This document shows, one piece after another, positions 1 through 7,281 of a DNA stretch of 16,771 nt. A program made the position numbers and the translations under genes. Source of the stretch: Pseudomonadota bacterium (GTDB taxonomy: Bacteria; Pseudomonadota; Alphaproteobacteria; Rhizobiales; Kaistiaceae); contig JAEWAD010000530.1 in assembly GCA_023391905.1 (NCBI GenBank), forward strand, positions 1-16,771. Reading direction: 5' to 3'. Below the pieces are notes generated by a model, which searched no databases, had not been told where the DNA came from, and saw only the letters and a program-made list of their open reading frames with translations. The first letter of the stretch is position 1. Every line of letters begins with the position of its first letter.

Positions 1-738
1 CTCGGCGTCACGCTCGGCACGGCCGGCCATGTCGTGCTCTCCGAGGCCGGTCTGCCGGCCGCCCGCACGCATCGCGGATTCTGGCACATCAGCCATGCCG
101 AACCGGGCCTCTCGATCTGGCTCGGCCTCGTCATGAGCGGCGGCCTCAGCCTTTCCTGGCTGCATCGGCTGCTGTCGTCCTGGCGCGACACGCCACTGAA
201 GTTCGAAGACATGGTCACGTTCAGCGCCGAGGTGCCGCCCGGCGCCCGCGGCCTCGCCTTCGCGCCCTTCCTCGAAGGCGCCGCTACGCCCTATTCGGCA
301 CCGGAAGCGCGGGCCGCCTTCTCCGGCCTCTCCTCCTCGCATGGCGCGGCCGAGATGGTCGTCGCCGTCATGGAAGGCGTCGCCTTCAACGTCCGCCAGT
401 CGGTCGAGATGTTCGAGGCGCTTGGCGGCCATGTCGACGAGATCCGCGTCGCCGAGGGCGGCGCCCGCGTCGACCGCTGGTGCCAGATCCTTGCCGACGT
501 GCTGCAGCGCCCGCTCGTCCGCATCGAGGAACTCGACGCGTCCAGCGTCGGCGCGGCGCTGATGGCGCAGGTCGGCCTCGGCGCCGGCACGCTTGCCGAA
601 GTGGTCGGGCGCACGGTCGCCTTCGGCCAGCGCTTCGAGCCGGATCCCGGCAGGGCGCCGGCCTATGCCGAGGCCTACCGCCGCTATCTCGATCTCGCCG
701 GCCATACGATCGGCATCCCGCCTCCGCCGTCGGCCTGA
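1..738 (+). CDS. FGGY-family sugar kinase, xylulokinase-like, C-terminal part (5' end outside window)
   Basis: This frame is open from base 1 to the TGA at 736-738 and gives 245 residues, about half of a normal ~500-residue FGGY kinase, so the start lies left of the window. A GTG at 34 is only an internal codon. Seen: a GTAG phosphate-binding loop (residues 6-9), the FAPFLEGAATPY segment (88-98), the MEGVAF helix (124-129), and the adenosine-binding stretch EGGARVDRWCQILADVL (152-168), followed by an SSVGAALMA helix. These match the C-terminal ATPase lobe of xylulokinase-type enzymes, which transfer phosphate from ATP to a ketose such as D-xylulose in the cytoplasm. The N-terminal sugar-binding lobe is missing, so the substrate cannot be assigned; other FGGY kinases (ribulo-, erythrulo-, glycerokinase-like) remain possible. 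It is probably cotranscribed with the RidA-family gene 106 bases downstream. Confidence 0.88.
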   Translation, partial: LGVTLGTAGHVVLSEAGLPAARTHRGFWHISHAEPGLSIWLGLVMSGGLSLSWLHRLLSSWRDTPLKFEDMVTFSAEVPPGARGLAFAPFLEGAATPYSAPEARAAFSGLSSSHGAAEMVVAVMEGVAFNVRQSVEMFEALGGHVDEIRVAEGGARVDRWCQILADVLQRPLVRIEELDASSVGAALMAQVGLGAGTLAEVVGRTVAFGQRFEPDPGRAPAYAEAYRRYLDLAGHTIGIPPPPSA

Positions 739-844
739 CCCGTCCGATCTTCTTCCAAACCCAACTGCACCAACCGGCGAGCAGGGCCTCGCCGGAATGA
801 AATCTCACGCCCGGCCGATGCCGCGCCCAGACAAGGAAACCAAG

Positions 845-1195
845 ATGACCATCACCCGGATCGAGCCCGGCCCGCGCATGAGCAACGCCGTCGTGCACAA
901 CGGCGTCGTCTACCTCTCCGGCCTGGTCGGCCGCGACGGCGAGGACGTTGCCTCGCAGACCCGCGCGGCGCTTGCCGACGTCGACCGGCTGCTGGCGCTC
1001 GCCGGCACCGACAAATCGCATCTGATCTCGGCAACGATCTGGCTCGCCGACATGGCCGACTTCGCGGCGATGAACACGGTCTGGGACGCCTGGGTCGACC
1101 CTGCCGCCACGCCAGCCCGTGCCACCGGCGAATCCCGCCTCGCCAAGGACAAATACCGCGTCGAAGTCATGATCACCGCGGCGCTCCCCGGCTGA
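845..1195 (+). CDS. RidA (YjgF/YER057c/UK114) family protein
   Basis: A 116-residue protein, close to the usual 115-130 for the family. The ATG at 845 is chosen because AAGGAAA (833-839) lies 5 bases upstream and the family fold starts directly after it; the frame stays open upstream but encodes nothing family-like. RidA-type enzymes are small trimeric proteins that hydrolyse reactive enamine/imine intermediates to keto acids and ammonia. The key arginine (PAR, R92) and glutamate (VEV, E107) are present and lie 15 residues apart, the same spacing as R105 and E120 of E. coli RidA, so activity on imines is plausible. The N-terminal and middle segments (NGVVYLSGLVG, QTRAALADVDRLLALAG) also fit. 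The family has several subgroups (Rid1-7) and I cannot place this one. Its position after a sugar kinase suggests a role in the same catabolic pathway, for example with an amino- or keto-sugar, but that is inference. Confidence 0.88.
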   Translation: MTITRIEPGPRMSNAVVHNGVVYLSGLVGRDGEDVASQTRAALADVDRLLALAGTDKSHLISATIWLADMADFAAMNTVWDAWVDPAATPARATGESRLAKDKYRVEVMITAALPG

Positions 1196-1213
1196 GGGAG
1201 ACAATCCCACGGC

Positions 1214-1260
1214 AAAAAAGATCCGAGCCCGGCGATCGTTCCGATCTCCGGGCTCGGATC
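1214..1260 (-). terminator. Rho-independent terminator of the ABC/ALDH/amidase operon
   Basis: A perfect 13-base inverted repeat (1220-1232 with 1248-1260, GATCCGAGCCCGG) is extended inward by one mismatch and a further 5-bp stem (1234-1238 with 1242-1246), leaving a 3-base loop. On the minus strand it is followed directly by six T (1214-1219). It lies about 50 bases past the stop of the solute-binding protein gene, so it should end that operon. On the plus strand the same hairpin follows the RidA gene by 24 bases but has no good U-tract, so it may only partly stop the convergent transcript. Confidence 0.92.
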
Positions 1261-1309
1261 GTCTATCGCTCGCCCCCTCAGTTGAGCAAAGGGGAAGGTT
1301 CCACGAAGG

Positions 1310-2731
1310 TCATTTCGCAGCCAACAGGCAGTTGTCGCGGCACAGCTTGACCAACGCCGCTTGGCCCTGCGTCGCCGCCTCCTCCGGAGTGAGGATACCG
1401 AGGCCGACCTTCTGCACGACATCCGATAGGGCGTCGATGATCTGGAAGTAGTTCGGCATCGGGGGCTTGGACCGCGACACTTCCAGACTGGACTTCATCG
1501 CCGACACCAAGGTCGGATTGCTCTCTTCGAGCCCGTGCAGATGGTCCCAGGAGCTGACGCGGATCGGCACGCCGCCATTGCCAGCCTCGAGGAGCGCCTG
1601 CTGCTGCTGCTTGTCGACAAGCCACTGCTGGAACAGGAAGGTCGCTTCCGGGTTCTTGGTCGACCGGCTGATGACGATCATCGAGGGTTCGGATTCGATC
1701 GAGCGCTTGCTGGCGTCGACGCCTTCCTTCACTGGGGGGGCCGCGTAGAGGAAGCTGCCATGCAGAGGCGAGCCACCCGGCTTGTCGATGCCGAGCACGA
1801 AGTCGGAATAGGCCAGCGACTGAGCCGCGACGCCCGTTCCCATGACCGTCGGGACGTCGACGACAGAGTATTCCGCCGTTCCCGGAGGCGCATATTTCCA
1901 GAGCTCGGCCCACAACTTCAGCGCATCGATCACCACGGGCGTGTCGAATGCCGGCTTGCCCTCGGCATCGATGATATCGCCGCCGAAATTGTGCAGAAGG
2001 TTTCCGATGAAGAGCGATACCGAGGTCTGCCCCTTCAGGCCCTCGATCACGATGCCATAGAAGTCGCTGGCCAGCGGCTCTCCCTTGAGCGTCTCTCCCT
2101 TCTTTCGGGTGAAGAACTCGGCGATGTCGCGCAGTTGCTCGAGCGTCTTGGCCGGTGCGAGCGCATAGCCATATTTCGCCTCGAAGGCCGCCTTCTCGGT
2201 CGGATCGTTCATCAGATCGGCGCGCGTCCAATAAACGTAGTTATAGTTCCAGTTGAGGAAGCCGTATTGCTTGTCGCCAAAGAAGGCGAGCGTCTTGAAG
2301 GGCACCTCGATGAAATCGGCCGTATCCAGATTGGGACTGGCGAGCGCCGGATTGGCGAGCATATCGTTGATCGGCAGGATGGCGTCGGCCTCGAGCATCG
2401 GCCCCATCTGGAAGCCGTGCAGCATCACGCCATCATAGTTGCCGCGGCCAGAGAGCATGTCCGCCTGGCCCTTGTTGATGACGTCGAGGTGGCTCAGCAG
2501 CTCATACTCGACCTTGATGCCCGTTTCCTCGGTGAACTTGGGCACCAGAGTGGCCAGGGTTTCCTGAAGCGGCGTGATCTCATCCAGAACCTTGATCGTC
2601 GTGCCGGCATAGGGCTTGGCCGCCTCGGCGTAGGAGAATGTCCCCTCGGCCATCGCCGGGCCGAAGTTCATGGCCGTGATGATGGCCGCCGCAGCTGCCG
2701 TTCCCTTCAGCACCCTCAATGAAGATTTCAT
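1310..2731 (-). CDS. Extracellular solute-binding protein of a CUT1-type (MalE-like, SBP_bac_1) ABC importer
   Basis: A 473-residue periplasmic protein expected to capture the substrate and deliver it to the two permeases encoded upstream in the operon. A signal peptide is clear: basic MKSSLRVLK, a hydrophobic Ala-rich core, and a likely cleavage after AMA at residue 28. The mature part has the family-1 binding-protein pattern: TTIKVLDEITPLQE, FTEETGIKVEYE, YDGVMLHGFQMGPMLEADAILPINDML, and late in the protein PSMIVISRSTKNPEATFLFQQWLVDKQQQ. The length is usual for the family. The ATG at 2731 has AGGAGAG (2737-2743) 5 bases upstream. It is the last gene of the operon, after an aldehyde dehydrogenase and an amidase-family gene, whereas binding-protein genes usually come first. 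The 127-base gap before it could hold a separate signal, but I saw no clear promoter. The ligand cannot be told: polyol, sugar or sugar-like compound. Confidence 0.92.
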   Translation of the reverse strand: MKSSLRVLKGTAAAAAIITAMNFGPAMAEGTFSYAEAAKPYAGTTIKVLDEITPLQETLATLVPKFTEETGIKVEYELLSHLDVINKGQADMLSGRGNYDGVMLHGFQMGPMLEADAILPINDMLANPALASPNLDTADFIEVPFKTLAFFGDKQYGFLNWNYNYVYWTRADLMNDPTEKAAFEAKYGYALAPAKTLEQLRDIAEFFTRKKGETLKGEPLASDFYGIVIEGLKGQTSVSLFIGNLLHNFGGDIIDAEGKPAFDTPVVIDALKLWAELWKYAPPGTAEYSVVDVPTVMGTGVAAQSLAYSDFVLGIDKPGGSPLHGSFLYAAPPVKEGVDASKRSIESEPSMIVISRSTKNPEATFLFQQWLVDKQQQQALLEAGNGGVPIRVSSWDHLHGLEESNPTLVSAMKSSLEVSRSKPPMPNYFQIIDALSDVVQKVGLGILTPEEAATQGQAALVKLCRDNCLLAAK

Positions 2732-2858
2732 CCGAACTCTCCTGTCTGTCTTGGTTTTATTGTCCCTGCTGATTTTTGTTTTTCACCGGCGGCCCGCAGT
2801 CCCGGCCTCGATGTAGTGAGATGGACGATGCACAACTCGCCCTCAGCGAGCCCTTCGA

Positions 2859-4334
2859 CTACACGCCGAAGTCCCGCTGGCCGAGCTGCACGGTGATCCA
2901 CTTGATCTCGGTGAGTTCTTCCCAGGAGAACTTCCCGCCCTCGCGGCCGAAGCCGCTGTCCTTGACGCCGCCGAACGGCACATGCGGCTCGTCGGAGATC
3001 GTCGTGTCGTTGACGTGGACCATGCCGGACTCGAGCCGCAGCGAGAAATCGAGCGCCTTCTGCATGTCGTTGGTCACCACGGCGGCCGAGAGCCCGTAGC
3101 GCGTGTCATTGGCGATGCGCAGCGCCTCTTCCGAATCCTCGGCGCTGATCACCGAGACCACCGGGCCGAAGCTCTCCTCGTGATAGATCCGCATGTCGCT
3201 GTTCACGTCACGCAGCACGGTCGGCTGGAAGAAGCGGTCCTCGAAGGTGCCGCCGGTCAGCACGACCGCGCCCTTTTCCTGCGCGTCCGCCAGTTGTCCA
3301 GCGATGAAATCGCACTGCGTCCGGCGAATGAGTGGGCCGATGAAAGTCTTCTTGTCGTGGGGGTCGCCGACGACGAGCGTTGCCGCCTTGGCGGCGAAGC
3401 GCTTGCAGAACTCCTCGAACAGCGGCGCCTCGACGACGACCTTGGAACTCGCCATGCAGACCTGCCCCTGGTGCAGGAAGGCGCCGAAGGTGGCGACATT
3501 GACCGCGTAGTCGAGATCCGCGTCCTTCAGGACGACGAGCGGGCTCTTGCCGCCCATCTCGAGCGTGAACTTCTTGAGGTGCTTGGCGGCCTCGACGGCG
3601 AGATAGCGCCCGGTGCGGGTCGAGCCGGTGAAGGTGATCAGCCGGACGCGCGGATCGGAGATCAGCAGCTGGCCCACTTCGTTCGGAACGCCCGGCACGA
3701 CGTTCAGCACGCCGTCGGGAAGGCCCGCCTCCTGGAACAGGTCGGCGATCAGCGCGCCCGAGATCGGCGTCTCCTCGGAAGGCTTCAGCACGAAGGTGTT
3801 GCCGGCCGCCAGCGCGAAGGCGATCTTCTTCATCGACAGCAGGAAGGGCGAGTTGAACGGCGCGATGCCGGCGACGACGCCGAGCGGGCGGCGAACCGAC
3901 ATCGAGAGCTGGCCGGGGATGGTGACCGGCATCGTCTCGCCCATGACATGCCGCACATCGCCGGCGGCGCTGCGCAGCAGATCCGTCACATAGTCGATCT
4001 CCCACATCGCCTTGTTCGAGACCGAGCCGCATTCATTGATCAGCATGTCGCGGATTTCTTCGGTGCGGCGCGTGATCACATCGCACGTCTTGAGCAGCAT
4101 CTGCTCGCGTTCGCTGACCAGGCTCTTGCCCCAGGTCGCGTTCGCCTTCTCGGCCGCGTCGATGGCGCTGAGAACCTCCTCGGCGCCAGCCTGGTGCGTG
4201 CGGGCGAACACCTTGCCGGTCGCCGGGTTGAGGCTGTCGGCGAGTTCGTTGCGCGACGAGGCAACCCAGCGGCCGTTGATGAACAGCTTGTAGGTACGGA
4301 TGCCGTCCGTCGTCTCATATGAATTCGGATTCAT
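2859..4334 (-). CDS. NAD-type aldehyde dehydrogenase (vanillin/benzaldehyde/salicylaldehyde-dehydrogenase-like)
   Basis: A 491-residue full-length member of the ALDH superfamily, which oxidises an aldehyde to the carboxylic acid in the cytoplasm. Catalytic and binding residues are intact: N161 (PFNSP), K184 with E187 (KPSE, the glutamate favouring NAD over NADP), the FTGSTRTGR turn (235-243), E259 (LEMGG), nucleophile C293 (GQVCMAS) and E387-F389 (EESFGP). The C-terminal signature PFGGVKDSGFGREGG (453-467), preceded by HVNDTTISDEPH, resembles the vanillin/benzaldehyde/salicylaldehyde branch, but I cannot exclude other aldehydes. The ATG at 4334 is preceded by GGGGGAT (4341-4347). It sits between the amidase-family gene (82 bases upstream) and the binding-protein gene, so it very likely acts on the imported compound or a product of it. 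The alcohol dehydrogenase at 9751-10866 could supply its aldehyde. Confidence 0.93.
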   Translation of the reverse strand: MNPNSYETTDGIRTYKLFINGRWVASSRNELADSLNPATGKVFARTHQAGAEEVLSAIDAAEKANATWGKSLVSEREQMLLKTCDVITRRTEEIRDMLINECGSVSNKAMWEIDYVTDLLRSAAGDVRHVMGETMPVTIPGQLSMSVRRPLGVVAGIAPFNSPFLLSMKKIAFALAAGNTFVLKPSEETPISGALIADLFQEAGLPDGVLNVVPGVPNEVGQLLISDPRVRLITFTGSTRTGRYLAVEAAKHLKKFTLEMGGKSPLVVLKDADLDYAVNVATFGAFLHQGQVCMASSKVVVEAPLFEEFCKRFAAKAATLVVGDPHDKKTFIGPLIRRTQCDFIAGQLADAQEKGAVVLTGGTFEDRFFQPTVLRDVNSDMRIYHEESFGPVVSVISAEDSEEALRIANDTRYGLSAAVVTNDMQKALDFSLRLESGMVHVNDTTISDEPHVPFGGVKDSGFGREGGKFSWEELTEIKWITVQLGQRDFGV

Positions 4335-4416
4335 TCGGAGATCCCCCGTAGCGCCCGTCTGGGCCCGTATGTTGTCGCTGCCTCGCGCGGTCGTTCCACG
4401 CAGCCGCGCCTTCGTC

Positions 4417-5376
4417 TCAGTTTCTGTCTGGCCTTGCCGGCAGGTTCTTCTTGGCGATGACGCAGTGAACGCCCTTCTCCTGGTCGACGGTCTGCGTGAT
4501 GCGGAGGTCGGCGGCGATCGAACAGAGCGTGTAGGCGTCCTGCGGCGACAATCCCGAAAGCTCGCCGATCAGCGAGATCATCTCGCGCAGCGCTTGCTTG
4601 GCGGCATCGTCGAGATCGGGGTTGAACCCCATGGTGATCCATGTTTCGGCGGTCTCGGCGCGCGGCACCTTCAGCGACCGGCCCTTGTGCAGGACGAAAC
4701 GGAACGATCCCCGCAATGCCGTCTCGATGGCGCTGAGGCAGACCTCACCATCGCCCTGAAGGGCGTGACCATCGCCGACCGAGAACAGCGCTCCCGGCCG
4801 GAACACCGGAAAATAGAGGGTCGCTCCGGCGCCGAGCTCCTTGTTATCCATGTTGCCGCCGAAGGCACGCGGCTGGACCGAGGAAAGGCGGCCATGCGCC
4901 AAGGGCGGCGCGACGCCGATGTTGCCGAAGAACGGCGACAGGCCGAGCGTCTGCCCCCATGGCATCGCGACCTCGCCACGCGCCCTGTCGATCGGTACGT
5001 GCAGGCGGCGCAGATCGGGAAAGTCCTCGGGCAGCGTGCCATGCAGCGGCAGTTGGACGTTCCAGCCCCAGTCCTGAAGGTAGTCGATGCTCTCGACCGT
5101 CACCTCGAGCACGTCGCCGGGCTCGGCCCCCGTGACCGCGATCGGCCCCGTCAGGAAGTGCGGCCCGCTTCCCCGCGCGCCCTCCTCCAGCACGGCGCGG
5201 TGCGCGTCGAGCACGGTGAAGCCCAGCGCCTCGTCCGGCAGGTCTTCAGGCTCTCCGGACAGTGTGTCGATGACGACGCGGTCGCCGGAGGCGATGGTCA
5301 TGACCGGTGCGAGGCTGCCGTCCCAATAGCCCCACCGAACGGTGTCGGGCGTTGCTTCGAGTTTGTAGTCTGCCAC
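4417..5376 (-). CDS. Acetamidase/formamidase (FmdA/AmdA) family hydrolase, short form
   Basis: A 319-residue cytoplasmic protein of the FmdA_AmdA family, whose known members hydrolyse formamide or acetamide to ammonia and formate or acetate. Family segments appear in order: SGDRVVIDTLSG (30-41), TGPIAVTGAEPGDVLEV (76-92), LSPFFGNIGVAP (146-157), GGNMDNKEL (173-181), GATLYFPVFRPGALFSVGDGHALQGDGEV (184-212) with AIE (216-218), and a C-terminal helix-rich tail. It matches the ~300-residue family form rather than the >400-residue formamidases, and the short form is poorly characterised. The start is GTG at 5376: a TAA in the same frame lies directly before it, so no longer start exists, and GAGGGGG (5383-5389) is 6 bases upstream. 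It lies between the last permease (40 bases away) and the aldehyde dehydrogenase, in the importer operon. The true substrate may be a larger amide than formamide; this is inference from context. Confidence 0.9.
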   Translation of the reverse strand: MADYKLEATPDTVRWGYWDGSLAPVMTIASGDRVVIDTLSGEPEDLPDEALGFTVLDAHRAVLEEGARGSGPHFLTGPIAVTGAEPGDVLEVTVESIDYLQDWGWNVQLPLHGTLPEDFPDLRRLHVPIDRARGEVAMPWGQTLGLSPFFGNIGVAPPLAHGRLSSVQPRAFGGNMDNKELGAGATLYFPVFRPGALFSVGDGHALQGDGEVCLSAIETALRGSFRFVLHKGRSLKVPRAETAETWITMGFNPDLDDAAKQALREMISLIGELSGLSPQDAYTLCSIAADLRITQTVDQEKGVHCVIAKKNLPARPDRN

Positions 5377-5382
5377 TTACAA

Positions 5383-5389
5383 CCCCCTC
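5383..5389 (-). promoter_or_regulatory. Ribosome binding site deciding the GTG start of the amidase-family gene
   Basis: The minus strand reads GAGGGGG, then TTG and TAA, then GTG. The spacing of 6 bases and the in-frame stop immediately before the GTG fix the start at 5376. Confidence 0.75.
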
Positions 5390-5416
5390 TCGGTTTCGCG
5401 TCTCCGCGACGATCGC

Positions 5417-6241
5417 CTACCCCTTGACCGCGCCCATGGTCAGGCCGCGCACGATGTGGCGTTGCAGCAGCACGACGACCGCGAGCACCGGCACCAGCGA
5501 GACGACGCCGACGACGGCGACCTCGCCCCAGCGCACGCCCTGGGCGGTGATCAGCTTCGGAATGGCGACTGGAAGGGTCTGGACGGCGCTTCCGCCGAGC
5601 ATGAAAGCGAAGAGGAACTCGTTCCATGCGAAGATGAAGCAGAGCACCGATGTGGCGACGATGCCGTTTCGGAGCAGCGGAAAGACGACGCGCCAGAACA
5701 CCTGCGGCTTCGACCAGCCTTCGAGGATCGCGGCTTCTTCCAGCTCCACCGGAAGGTCTCGGCAGAAGCTGCGAAGGACCCAGACGTAGAAGGACAGGTT
5801 GAACGTCATATAAGCCAGGCTCAGGCCGACGAACGTATCGAGCAGGCCGATCTTGGCGTAGATCAGGTAGAAGGGGATGACGAGACAGACCGGCGGCGCC
5901 ATGCGGCTCGCCAGGATGAACAGGAACAGATCGTCCTTCTTCTTCATCTCGAAGCGGGCGAAGGCATAAGCCGCCGGCGTTCCGATCACCACCACCATCG
6001 CCGTCGATATGATGCCGAGAAGCAGCGACGTAGTGAGGTTGGTCAGGAAGCCCTGCGCGATCACATAGTCGAAGTTGACCAGCGTCGGCGAGAAGAAGAA
6101 TTGCGTCGGCCGCGCGAACATAACGTCCGCCGGCTTGAACATCATCGAGACCATCCAGATCACCGGGAACAGGATGGTCAGGGCGCAGATGACCGCGATG
6201 ACGGTTCGGATGAACGTCCCAAGAGGCGTGCTGTTGTTCAT
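5417..6241 (-). CDS. ABC importer permease, MalG-like (CUT1 family)
   Basis: A 274-residue inner-membrane permease, the second half of the transport channel. About six hydrophobic spans are visible (roughly 11-33, 69-95, 105-128, 136-158, 194-214, 240-260). The cytoplasmic EAA loop that docks onto the ATPases is clear: EEAAILEGWSKPQVFWRVVFPLL (168-190), with E/A/A, G174 and P188 in place. The protein ends TMGAVKG, as is common for MalG-type permeases (GLTxGAVKG). Two ATGs are possible, at 6247 and 6241; AGAGG (6249-6253) is 1 base from the first and 7 from the second, so I use 6241. The stop of the upstream permease is 11 bases before this start, so the two permeases are translationally close. 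It should pair with that permease and with the two ATPases at 7282-9533. Confidence 0.93.
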   Translation of the reverse strand: MNNSTPLGTFIRTVIAVICALTILFPVIWMVSMMFKPADVMFARPTQFFFSPTLVNFDYVIAQGFLTNLTTSLLLGIISTAMVVVIGTPAAYAFARFEMKKKDDLFLFILASRMAPPVCLVIPFYLIYAKIGLLDTFVGLSLAYMTFNLSFYVWVLRSFCRDLPVELEEAAILEGWSKPQVFWRVVFPLLRNGIVATSVLCFIFAWNEFLFAFMLGGSAVQTLPVAIPKLITAQGVRWGEVAVVGVVSLVPVLAVVVLLQRHIVRGLTMGAVKG

Positions 6242-6252
6242 GGTCATACCTC

Positions 6253-7161
6253 TCAGAAGGCGTTCAGTTTCTTCTTGGCGATCTGATAGAAGATGTTGCA
6301 GGCGATGAAGAATATCAGCCACACGAACACCGCCAGCGCCGATGCCTCGCCAATGTTCCAGAAGTCGAACGTCATCTTGTAGGCGAGCAAACTCGGGGAC
6401 TCCGTCGCCGTGCCCGGCCCGCCGCGCGTCAGGATGAAGATCGTGTCGAACACCTTGAAGGCGTCGATGAAGCGCAGCAGCCCGATGACGAAAAGCAGCG
6501 GTGCCATCAGGGGCAGCGTCAGGCGGAAGAAGATCTGCAGGGGACCGGCGCCATCGACCGCGGCGGCGCGATAGGGACCTTGCGGCAGCGCCTGGAGGCC
6601 GGCGAAGAAGGCCAGCATCATAAAGGGCGTCCACTGCCAGATGTCGATGAAGATCAGCGCGTAGAGCGCATAGGTCTCGGACGCGAAGATCGACGTTCCG
6701 GTGACGATATCGAAACGCTCGATGACGTTGTAGGAGAGCACGCCCCACGAGCCGGCGAGCATGATCTTCCAAAGCAGGCCGACGACGATGGGGGCCATCA
6801 TGGTCGGGATGAAGAGCAGCGGCACGAGGATCGAGCGGCCCTTGACGCCCTTGCTGAGAACCAGGGCGCCCGCCATGCCCAGCATGAATTCGACTGGTAC
6901 CGCGATCGCGACAAAGATGCCGGCGACATACATCGAATTCCAGAAATCGGGATTGGCGAGCAGTGCCTTGTAGTTGTCGAACCAGATGAAGTCCGTGACG
7001 CGGCCGTATTTCGCGTTGTGGAAACTCAAATAGACCGCGTAGATGAACGGCACCAACGAGACCAGACACAAGGTGATCATCGTCGGCGCGATCAGCATGT
7101 AGGGATAGAGCGATCCGCGTCGGGACTTCGGCGGCGCCTCAGCTGCGATTGCGATGGTCAC
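6253..7161 (-). CDS. ABC importer permease, MalF-like (CUT1 family)
   Basis: A 302-residue inner-membrane permease forming one half of the sugar channel. Six spans are visible (about 20-46, 78-104, 110-135, 163-188, 217-240, 272-294). The EAA docking loop is PYRAAAVDGAGPLQIFFRLTLPLMAP (196-221), in which the usual glutamate is replaced by Arg (RAA) while G204 and P217 are kept; this variant is not rare in MalF-type proteins. The following FKVFDTIFILTRGGPGTATE stretch is typical of the family. The start is GTG at 7161, with GGGAG (7168-7172) 6 bases upstream; no in-frame ATG fits better. A 120-base gap separates it from the upstream ATPase gene. It should act with the next permease, the binding protein and both ATPases. 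Confidence 0.93.
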   Translation of the reverse strand: MTIAIAAEAPPKSRRGSLYPYMLIAPTMITLCLVSLVPFIYAVYLSFHNAKYGRVTDFIWFDNYKALLANPDFWNSMYVAGIFVAIAVPVEFMLGMAGALVLSKGVKGRSILVPLLFIPTMMAPIVVGLLWKIMLAGSWGVLSYNVIERFDIVTGTSIFASETYALYALIFIDIWQWTPFMMLAFFAGLQALPQGPYRAAAVDGAGPLQIFFRLTLPLMAPLLFVIGLLRFIDAFKVFDTIFILTRGGPGTATESPSLLAYKMTFDFWNIGEASALAVFVWLIFFIACNIFYQIAKKKLNAF

Positions 7162-7281
7162 GGTCGGCTCCCGTCATTGAGGAAATGCGGCGCCGTCAGG
7201 GCCGCTTGATCGAGCTGAGCGTCGGCAGCTTGCCGTTCCGCGTGGCGGTCAAGGCAACCGGACGCCTGTTGCCGAAGTGGC

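Noticed and set aside
2982..4322. A 446-codon plus-strand open frame opposite the aldehyde dehydrogenase
   Set aside because: It is an antisense shadow rich in Arg, Asp, Glu and His with no family pattern, while the minus strand has a complete ALDH with all catalytic residues.
5417..7069. A 550-codon minus-strand open frame covering both permeases
   Set aside because: Only its last 274 codons are the MalG-like permease; the upstream part is an Arg/Gly/His-rich shadow of the MalF-like permease in another frame.
7162..7281. A short minus-strand frame in the gap between the ATPase and permease genes
   Set aside because: About 35 codons without a start codon or ribosome site and no recognisable product; treated as spacer.
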